NCBI GenBank assembly: GCA_021802165.1
Contig: JAKAAU010000077.1
Span: 1 to 7,279 of the forward strand
Origin: Thermoplasmata archaeon
GTDB taxonomy: Archaea; Thermoplasmatota; Thermoplasmata; Thermoplasmatales; Thermoplasmataceae
Reading direction: 5' to 3'
Length of the DNA: 7,279 nucleotides
The notes under the pieces are model-generated. The model saw nothing but the letters and a program-made list of their open reading frames with translations, made no database searches and was not told where the DNA came from. A program made the translations under genes and the position numbers. This document shows positions 1 through 5,246 of this stretch, piece by piece. The number at the start of each line of letters is the position of its first letter. Position 1 is the first letter of the stretch.

Positions 1-159
1 ATCGGGGTTGATTAAGGATAATAGTAAAGGGCCATTTGAATTTACAGTAAACATATTACACTATCTGAAAATTATCAATTGAATGGAACTTTAGTATCAA
101 TAATATTTAAAAACAAAAAGGTTCTCAACGAAATAAATCTTTATGATACCATAGAATAA
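1..159 (+). pseudogene. possible frameshifted 3' end of an unidentified gene
   Basis: Two reading frames here look like consecutive parts of one protein. Frame 2 is open from the left edge and ends at a TGA at 80-82, with a tail containing GPFEFTVNILHYLK. Frame 1 then carries NGTLVSIIFKNKKVLNEI and ends at TAA 157-159. Adding one A to the A-run at 68-71 would join them into an uninterrupted C-terminus. The joined frame would stop 3 nt before the end of the convergent gene at 163-462, the same tight packing seen for mobB and mobA. I do not recognise the family. The alternatives are an intact short tail ending at 82 followed by a chance open frame, a true pseudogene, or a sequencing/assembly error. 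The A-run is not a canonical slippery heptamer, so programmed frameshifting is unlikely. The 5' part lies outside the window. Confidence 0.3.
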
Positions 160-162
160 AAA

Positions 163-462
163 TTAAAGTTGAAAATGTGTAATTTCCAGGTATTCAACTT
201 TAGCAGGTTTTTTAATTTTATTCGTTATTTCTAACATGGAGACTATATTCTTATTTTTATTTTTTTCCATAATATTCTTTTTACATTTATTTATGTTAAA
301 CAGATACTGCGATGCAAAGGAATTTGTAATGCCAATAACATTTTTAAAATCTATTATTATGTTTTCTTCGATTGATTCATTAATCTTTTTGAATAAATCA
401 TCACATGACTCCCGTGTTGTAGGATATATGCCTATCATGCTGGCTACAATCATTTTTTCCAT
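163..462 (-). CDS. small STAS-like (DUF4325-type) protein
   Basis: A 99-residue cytosolic protein without signal peptide or membrane segment. The pattern TTRESCDDLFKKI (about residues 15-27), followed by a hydrophobic strand IIIDFKNV (35-42) and then ITNSFASQYL (45-54), matches what I know of the STAS-like DUF4325 family, where a DF..V strand precedes an S-S/R-SFA motif. STAS-like folds usually act as small binding or switch domains rather than enzymes, and no catalytic residues are evident. The C-terminal third is rich in Lys, Asn and Ile. The start is fixed: an in-frame TAA lies three codons upstream, and a TATA-like box sits about 25 nt before the ATG, as expected for a leaderless archaeal transcript. 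The neighbours are a minus-strand tRNA-Leu upstream and a convergent gene end 3 nt away. No kinase or ATPase partner is visible, so its role is unknown. Family recognition is by eye. Confidence 0.7.
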   Translation of the reverse strand: MEKMIVASMIGIYPTTRESCDDLFKKINESIEENIIIDFKNVIGITNSFASQYLFNINKCKKNIMEKNKNKNIVSMLEITNKIKKPAKVEYLEITHFQL

Positions 463-475
463 ATGTGTTTATTAA

Positions 476-496
476 AATTCTATATATAAAATTTCG
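476..496 (-). promoter_or_regulatory. TATA-like promoter of the STAS-like gene
   Basis: On the minus strand the AT block read from 494 to 480 contains TTTTATATATAG, centred near 487. This is about 25 nt before the ATG at 462. That spacing fits an archaeal TATA box driving a transcript that starts at or next to the start codon. No Shine-Dalgarno sequence is seen between it and the ATG, consistent with leaderless translation. Confidence 0.5.
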
Positions 497-549
497 CAAT
501 ATTGTGATAACACTTATTTAGATTTTCTTATTTTAAATCTTTAGAACTA

Positions 550-634
550 TGCAGAGGACGGGATTTGAACCCGCGAACTCCTTCGAGACTAGACCCTTAA
601 TCTAGCGCCTTTGTCCTAACTCGGTAACCTCTGC
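550..634 (-). tRNA. tRNA-Leu, anticodon read as AAG
   Basis: The minus strand folds into a class II tRNA. The acceptor stem is GCAGAGG/CCTCTGC (628-634 with 551-557). The anticodon stem is CTAGA/TCTAG with the 7-nt loop TTAAGGG. A long variable arm has a CTC/GAG stem, and the T arm is GCGGG-TTCAAAT-CCCGT. The discriminator is A73 and CCA is not encoded. The long variable arm, A73, G15-C48 and G18G19 all fit tRNA-Leu. With U33 preceding it, the anticodon is AAG, which would read CUU. Archaea normally use GAG here, and A34 is unusual. The D stem also carries A10-C25 instead of the usual G10-C25. The fold is otherwise complete, so I call a tRNA rather than a pseudogene, with that reservation. 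No intron is seen. Confidence 0.9.
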
Positions 635-646
635 TCTTGTGTATCA

Positions 647-663
647 TTTTTACATATATTAAG
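647..663 (-). promoter_or_regulatory. TATA-like promoter of the tRNA-Leu gene
   Basis: On the minus strand an AT-rich element, CTTAATATATGTAAA (663-649), is centred about 22 nt before the 5' end of the tRNA. This is the place expected for an archaeal TATA box serving a tRNA gene. It shares the 113-nt divergent spacer with the helicase promoter on the other strand. Confidence 0.4.
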
Positions 664-710
664 TTTAATCAAAATATTACATATAAAATCCATCTAAAAA
701 CTATTGAAAC

Positions 711-727
711 CTTATAATTTATTAAAG
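711..727 (+). promoter_or_regulatory. TATA-like promoter of the helicase-nuclease gene
   Basis: The AT block CTTATAATTTATTAAAG is centred about 26-30 nt before the ATG at 748. No Shine-Dalgarno sequence is present in the stretch before the ATG, so a leaderless transcript is likely. An in-frame TAA at 715-717 excludes any start further upstream. Confidence 0.45.
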
Positions 728-747
728 AGTACACTATTAGTTTCTGT

Positions 748-3423
748 ATGATAAATAGAGATACACTGGTAATATCCAATCCGGGTACTGGAAAAACAAC
801 CAGAATAGCTGACGAGGTGGTTAATCTTATAGAACAAGGGGTATCGCCTGATAGCATACTTTGCATCACATTCACTAATAATGCGGTAGCTCAGCTTCAG
901 AACACCATCGATAAAAAGTTAATTGACAAGAAAATAATTAAATATACTGCCTATGATATAAATATATATACATTCCACGCACTTGCATTCAACCATTTGC
1001 CAGGAATTAAATCAGAAAATTCTATTATTTCATACAATATGGCGCGATATTTAATATATAAAAAATTGAGAGAACTGAGGGCATTCAACTATGCTCGCGA
1101 TTATGTAATAAATGAAATAGTACCAAAGCTGGAAAATGCAATAAGGTATATAAAAAGCTTCGGTATTAGTCCTCAGGATATAGAGAATTTCAGAGATAAA
1201 ATATCGAAAAGAATAGGGGAAAAATTTTCTACGGGCAGAGTAAAAAATATCGAGGCAGAGGAGGAACAGTATTTATTTGATTATTTTTATCAGGCATTCA
1301 AATACTACGAGGAAAAAAAGGGAAATCTGGATTTCAATGACCTTCTTTTTGAATTTCAGAAATTTGATGGTAAAACAGTCTACAAATATGTTTTCGTGGA
1401 TGAACTCCAGGATATTAATGATATAGAAGCGTCAATTGCAAAGTCCTCCGGAAATATAAAATTCATGGTGGGTGACAGAAAGCAGTCTATTTTTGGATTC
1501 CAGGGAGGTGCATTATCCGTATTTAATTCTTTGCTTGCAGATGAAGATGTGGCCAAAGAAAATATGAAAACAAATTACAGGAGCACAGATACTATTCTGG
1601 AATATTCAAAGAATTACTATATGAAATTTGAGAAGGATACACAGGAGCTTGAAAATTTCAAAGGGGTGCATGAGAAGGGAGAAAAGGTAACCATAATACA
1701 GTCAGAGTCTCCAGAAGAATCGGTAATCAACAGGATATCAGAAATTTCTAGCCATGAGGGCACCACCGGAATAATTGCAAGGACAAATGCACAGATAGAC
1801 ATGCTTTCAACACTACTTGATAAGTATAATATCGATTATTCCAGCGATTCAAATGTGCATTCCGTCAACGAGGCAAAAAGAGATATTACCCTATTTCTCC
1901 GTGGAATCCTCTATGATAATGATGATGATATTATTTCTGCCTTAGTAACACCATTCTCAGGATTATCGCTAAAGGAAGCCTTTGAAATTTCAGAATCCCT
2001 GCATAATGATAGCAGCACAATTGACCGGTTTGATACAGGGAATCCATTTTTTTCCCTGAGGAACATGGAACTATCAAAGGAGGGCATAAAAAAACTATTC
2101 GATACAAGGATACTTCCGGTTGCAGCCTCAATAAGCCAGGAATATTTCCTCACTGCATCCACTGTTAAATCCTCTATTGATGAATTCTTCCAGGGTGAAA
2201 AGGAGTATACGAAAGAAAACTTCTTTGATTTCCTTGATTTGTCATATTCTGAAAATGGAATAAAAGCAGGCAATTCAAAACTGGTGCTCACCACTGTGCA
2301 TAAGGCAAAGGGCAGGGAATTTGACCGTGTCGTATATCTGCCAAAAAAGCCCAGAGTTTCGGATGCATATATAGACCTGATAGTCTCGTCCATAATAGAG
2401 ACAGTAAGGGGAATAGATGTAGATGATGAATTAAAAAATGAGAGTATAAGAATTGATTTTGTCGCATTTACAAGGGCGAGGGAGAAATTATGGATATGCG
2501 CATCAACAAGGGAAGCTTCCGGCTATCTCATACCTGAATATTCAGAGCTGGTAATAGATGATGCATTCAGTGAGAAATCACCGGTGCCTGATAAAAACAG
2601 ATATGATGAAGCATATTTCCAGTTTGTGGCGGGAAACTATATAGGTTCAGAAAAAATCATTAAAAGTAATGATAACTGGCTCAGGGATAAAATATACGAA
2701 TTTTTCAGAACAAAGAATGTGCTTTCTTACTCTCTGATAAGCCTTGATAATCCATACTGGCTTTTGAAGAATAATATATTGAAATTGAATGAGAAAACCG
2801 AAGCTCTTTATTATGGTTTGAATGCACATGAAATGGCAGAATCACTTTATAAGGGCGCAATTCAGGAAGAGATATTATCCACGAAGGACAGGAAAGTACT
2901 GGGTAATATAGAGTCTGTTGTTAACCAGATAAAATCTACATACAGTATGCAGCAGATCGAATCCGAAGTTTCTGTTATAGCAAGGGTAAATCAGATGTTC
3001 CCTGAGTTCTCAGATGAATCAGATTCAATAATGTTCTATGGAAAACTTGATGCGGTATTCAGCAACGGGGAAAAATATGTGATACTTGATTATAAAACAG
3101 ACAAGAACACGGAGAGGTCTTCGCACCACCGGGTTCAACTCCTGGCTTACAGACTACTTTATGCCATCAAGAATGGCATAGACATGAAAAATATAGATAT
3201 TGCAATTGGTTATATTAGCCTCAGGGGAAAAATAAATACAGGAGAAAATTCCAATGGCATTAATTTTAAACAGCCTGATAAGAGATCCGAGGAGCAGTTA
3301 AAAAAATATATTGCCAGGTTCCTGAAGTATAAGAATGATCCTGATGAATTTATTGCGGATTATTTAAATTATCCATGCGATGATACCCTCTGCAGAAGGC
3401 TAGGAGACTTACTGGAAAAATAA
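748..3423 (+). CDS. UvrD/Rep-family helicase fused to a RecB-like nuclease
   Basis: An 891-residue superfamily 1A DNA helicase with a C-terminal PD-(D/E)XK nuclease, predicted to unwind duplex DNA with ATP and cut it, as in end-processing AddA/RecB enzymes. Helicase motifs: Walker A PGTGKTT (12-18), Ia ITFTNNAVAQLQ (40-51), II DELQD (218-222), III GDRKQSIFGFQGG (242-254), IV NYRS (276-279), V TVHKAKGREFD (516-526), VI VAFTRAREKL (572-581). The nuclease core is complete: H694, D768 in GKLDAV, D781-x-K783 in LDYKTD, and Q797/Y801 in QLLAY. Only two cysteines (YPCDDTLC) lie near the C-terminus, so an AddB/Cas4-type iron-sulfur cluster is unlikely. Oddities: Walker A begins only about 11 residues from the start, leaving no Q motif, and the arginine normally in motif III (F/W-R-G) is Gln252. 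At 891 residues it is much shorter than bacterial AddA, and no AddB-like partner is in the window. A role in double-strand break processing or DNA defence is inferred. Confidence 0.92.
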   Translation: MINRDTLVISNPGTGKTTRIADEVVNLIEQGVSPDSILCITFTNNAVAQLQNTIDKKLIDKKIIKYTAYDINIYTFHALAFNHLPGIKSENSIISYNMARYLIYKKLRELRAFNYARDYVINEIVPKLENAIRYIKSFGISPQDIENFRDKISKRIGEKFSTGRVKNIEAEEEQYLFDYFYQAFKYYEEKKGNLDFNDLLFEFQKFDGKTVYKYVFVDELQDINDIEASIAKSSGNIKFMVGDRKQSIFGFQGGALSVFNSLLADEDVAKENMKTNYRSTDTILEYSKNYYMKFEKDTQELENFKGVHEKGEKVTIIQSESPEESVINRISEISSHEGTTGIIARTNAQIDMLSTLLDKYNIDYSSDSNVHSVNEAKRDITLFLRGILYDNDDDIISALVTPFSGLSLKEAFEISESLHNDSSTIDRFDTGNPFFSLRNMELSKEGIKKLFDTRILPVAASISQEYFLTASTVKSSIDEFFQGEKEYTKENFFDFLDLSYSENGIKAGNSKLVLTTVHKAKGREFDRVVYLPKKPRVSDAYIDLIVSSIIETVRGIDVDDELKNESIRIDFVAFTRAREKLWICASTREASGYLIPEYSELVIDDAFSEKSPVPDKNRYDEAYFQFVAGNYIGSEKIIKSNDNWLRDKIYEFFRTKNVLSYSLISLDNPYWLLKNNILKLNEKTEALYYGLNAHEMAESLYKGAIQEEILSTKDRKVLGNIESVVNQIKSTYSMQQIESEVSVIARVNQMFPEFSDESDSIMFYGKLDAVFSNGEKYVILDYKTDKNTERSSHHRVQLLAYRLLYAIKNGIDMKNIDIAIGYISLRGKINTGENSNGINFKQPDKRSEEQLKKYIARFLKYKNDPDEFIADYLNYPCDDTLCRRLGDLLEK

Positions 3424-3573
3424 GGAATTTTAATTTCTTAAAAATAATGCCATTCATGCATATTTCATCTCTATTATAAAATATAATATCAATTTCATTA
3501 GTCACATTATTGGAATATCTAAGGTATAATTGAAAATGACATAATATTATGCAATATATTTATAAAAATAGAA
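3424..3573. other. AT-rich intergenic spacer
   Basis: These 150 nt between the helicase-nuclease and the transporter gene hold no credible open reading frame and no RNA gene I can recognise. A short T-rich stretch just after the helicase stop (3427-3438) could act as a weak archaeal U-tract terminator, but it is too short to call. The right end contains the transporter promoter. Confidence 0.6.
3541..3569 (+). promoter_or_regulatory. TATA-like promoter region of the transporter gene
   Basis: Two overlapping AT-rich candidates are present. ATAATATTAT (3541-3550) is centred about 28 nt before the ATG at 3574 and would give a leaderless message from that start. ATATATTTATAAAA (3554-3567) would place the transcript start near 3588 and favour the second ATG at 3607. 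The sequence does not decide between them. Confidence 0.4.
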
Positions 3574-4188
3574 ATGATTAAGTATCGACTGTGGGGTTGT
3601 GTTATTATGATTGCAGCAGCTTTACCGCCTCTGGCGATTGGATTCTTCGGTCTAGGAATCGGTTATTTTGTTTTCGGAGGGGCTGTATTTTTCAAGTACC
3701 CGAAGGAAAACAATGAAAATGTCAACCATGCCATGGGATTATGGGGCATATTCATGCCGGGATTTATGCAATTCCTTGCCGGAACATACATATTTCTGGG
3801 ATTGACTGTATTCACTGCCTTCAGATCCTCTCCAATACTGTATATGGCCGGACTCGCCTTCACTGCTTATGGTGTGCACTGGTTTGCCCTTGGATATAAC
3901 AAGTATAAAAATGCTGATACCACGGTTGATGGTTTCATGGCAGTTGGTTTTCTGTGGATTTCCATAATAGGCGCCGTAGTCTTCGGTCTGGGGGATGATG
4001 TACCTGTAATGATTCTTTTCATACTGCTTGCATTTGTTTATGTAAGTGATATACCTGCTAGCCTTGTACACTCACCATCATGGGCAAGGACTAAGGCCTT
4101 TTTCCAGCTGGTTACAGGTACATGGTTGATGTATCTTACCTTTGCTGCCACATTGAACTTCGCACTTGGATACCGTCTGTTCCTTTAA
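3574..4188 (+). CDS. GPR1/FUN34/YaaH (SatP-like) acetate-transporter family protein
   Basis: A 204-residue integral membrane protein, close to the size of E. coli SatP (about 190). Hydrophobicity suggests six helices, at roughly residues 17-40, 54-82, 85-107, 118-138, 143-163 and 172-200. Family-like signals are a proline-containing PPLAIGF entry to helix 1 (in place of NPxPLG) and GLWGIFMPGFMQFLAG followed by AFTAYGVHWFALG, which resemble the paired G-IAQ-FAG and FTSYG-FW segments of SatP. Members move acetate/acetic acid, and some move succinate or ammonia, across the cytoplasmic membrane. In an acidophile such a channel could help with organic-acid uptake or detoxification, which is inference. 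A second ATG at codon 12 (3607) is an alternative start giving 193 residues, and helix 1 begins after it. mobB follows after 29 nt on the same strand and could be partly cotranscribed. Assigned by eye and divergent in detail. Confidence 0.65.
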   Translation: MIKYRLWGCVIMIAAALPPLAIGFFGLGIGYFVFGGAVFFKYPKENNENVNHAMGLWGIFMPGFMQFLAGTYIFLGLTVFTAFRSSPILYMAGLAFTAYGVHWFALGYNKYKNADTTVDGFMAVGFLWISIIGAVVFGLGDDVPVMILFILLAFVYVSDIPASLVHSPSWARTKAFFQLVTGTWLMYLTFAATLNFALGYRLFL

Positions 4189-4200
4189 AATTTTATATTT
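4189..4200 (+). promoter_or_regulatory. possible TATA-like promoter of mobB
   Basis: AATTTTATATTT lies directly after the transporter stop and is centred about 23 nt before the mobB ATG at 4218. No Shine-Dalgarno sequence precedes that ATG, so mobB may have its own leaderless transcript rather than depend on readthrough from the transporter. Confidence 0.4.
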
Positions 4201-4217
4201 ATCAGCAATGCAATAAT

Positions 4218-4685
4218 ATGAAAATTTTTACCTTTTTTGGATCATCTTCATCCGGAAAAACTACGGTAATCCAAAATCTAATTTCCGTACTTTCCGGTCA
4301 GTATAAAATAGTATATATAAAGGACATTCCCCATGGAAACATATCGCTGGACACCCATGGAAAGGATACATGGATTATGGAAGATGCTGGAGCTGATGTA
4401 ACCTATGGCATAACACCTGACAGGACATATAAAATGTTTAGGGAGCATATGGAACTGGATAGGATAATCGATGATAACAGATACTGTGATATAATATTTA
4501 TAGAGGGGTTCAGGGATTATGGAAAAGGTACCAGATTTCTTGTACTCGGCAGTGAGGATTACCTGAAATATGGATATAATTATATGATAATGGCAAATAA
4601 CAGCACTTACACTGGCAAATGCATAGTTTACCCTGAAGAAGTCAACAGAATCCTTAAAATAATTACGACGGGAATTGAGAATTAG
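4218..4685 (+). CDS. mobB: MobB, molybdopterin-guanine dinucleotide biosynthesis GTPase
   Basis: A 155-residue cytosolic P-loop protein. The Walker A loop GSSSSGKTT is at residues 8-16. HGKDTWIMEDAGAD (47-60) is the MobB hallmark (GKDS..-EAGA), and IIFIEGFRDYG (92-102) matches the hydrophobic strand plus EGF/K motif. MobB binds GTP and stimulates the MobA step that attaches GMP to molybdopterin. It is not strictly essential in E. coli, and its exact role is unsettled. The start at 4218 puts the P-loop at the usual distance from the N-terminus. An in-frame ATG at 4122 would add 32 residues overlapping the transporter's end and is rejected. The gene converges on mobA, with 6 nt between the stops, placing the two partner proteins tail to tail. 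Length is typical of compact MobB without a C-terminal extension. Confidence 0.88.
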   Translation: MKIFTFFGSSSSGKTTVIQNLISVLSGQYKIVYIKDIPHGNISLDTHGKDTWIMEDAGADVTYGITPDRTYKMFREHMELDRIIDDNRYCDIIFIEGFRDYGKGTRFLVLGSEDYLKYGYNYMIMANNSTYTGKCIVYPEEVNRILKIITTGIEN

Positions 4686-4691
4686 ATTATT

Positions 4692-5246
4692 TTAATCATT
4701 TTTCACCCCACACAGAATTCTCCGTGCTTCATTCAGATCAGACATATAATTTATACTCCTCAATTTTTCACTTTCAACTCTTAGTGCCTGAATTTCAGAT
4801 GTACCGAGAAACCTGCTTACACTTTCCCCACCATTATTTCTGTATTCCTTCATTGGTTTGTAGAGTTTTTCCGTGTAAACAGTGAAAAGAGGCTGGTAAA
4901 ATCCGTCGGCCGTACATGTGATGGCAGTTCCACTGTAGCTTGTAATTATGTTATCAATCAGACCCTTGTCAATATAGGGCATATCGCCACCGACGGCTAG
5001 AAACTCTTTATGCTTTCCAATGGAATATAGGATTGAATCAATAAGAACACCTTCGGTTGCATCATTTTCAGTTATACAGTATTTAGATGAAAGTAGAGAG
5101 TTTTTTGTAAAAAGTATTATTTCCTCAAATAAATTCGACTCTAAGATTATTCTTGACACCCTATCTATAAGATGCTCCCCGCATATATCCATGGTGTGCT
5201 TGTCTTTTAGTCTCTGGCTTTTCTTTGCAAAAATTATCGCCATCAT
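4692..5246 (-). CDS. mobA: MobA-like molybdenum cofactor guanylyltransferase
   Basis: A 184-residue nucleotidyltransferase of the MobA/NTP-transferase 3 type, predicted to transfer GMP from GTP to molybdopterin. Evidence: an N-terminal strand and loop IIFAKKSQRLKDKH (4-17), a metal-binding AVGGDMPYID (84-93) with D88 in the DMP motif, GFYQPLFTVY (115-124) matching the MobA QPL.A.Y segment, then SVSRFL (142-147), and an ending INYMSDLNEARRI similar to the family's NINTPEDL. Oddity: the usual glycine-rich LAGGxSxRMGxDK loop is reduced to AKKSQRLKDK, keeping S-x-R and a lysine but losing the double glycine, so nucleotide preference could differ. The ATG overlaps the upstream moeA stop as ATGA, with a GGAGA Shine-Dalgarno 6 nt before it, indicating translational coupling. 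An ATG one codon later is also possible. It is the last gene of the minus-strand cofactor operon. Confidence 0.82.
   Translation of the reverse strand: MMAIIFAKKSQRLKDKHTMDICGEHLIDRVSRIILESNLFEEIILFTKNSLLSSKYCITENDATEGVLIDSILYSIGKHKEFLAVGGDMPYIDKGLIDNIITSYSGTAITCTADGFYQPLFTVYTEKLYKPMKEYRNNGGESVSRFLGTSEIQALRVESEKLRSINYMSDLNEARRILCGVKND

Noticed and set aside
236..475. 79-codon + strand open frame opposite the STAS-like gene
   Set aside because: It is hydrophobic only because it mirrors the Lys/Asn-rich codons of the opposite strand; the minus strand has the domain match and the promoter.
1911..2393. 160-codon open frame on the minus strand inside the helicase gene
   Set aside because: It lies wholly antisense to a region with clear helicase continuity up to motif V; its composition mirrors the coding strand and it shows no recognisable motif or start signal.
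3129..3143. GGTTCAA stretch resembling a tRNA T arm, considered as a tRNA-derived attachment site
   Set aside because: It sits inside the nuclease domain codons just before the QLLAY motif, does not repeat the tRNA-Leu 3' end over a useful length, and no second half of a tRNA is present.
3739..4071. 110-codon minus-strand open frame inside the transporter gene
   Set aside because: Antisense shadow of a strongly hydrophobic membrane-protein gene; no domain signal or ribosome binding site.
4122..4217. N-terminal extension of mobB from an upstream ATG at 4122
   Set aside because: It overlaps the last codons of the transporter gene in another frame, and the extra 32 residues would displace the P-loop from its usual N-terminal position. 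A TATA-like box lies between it and the ATG at 4218.
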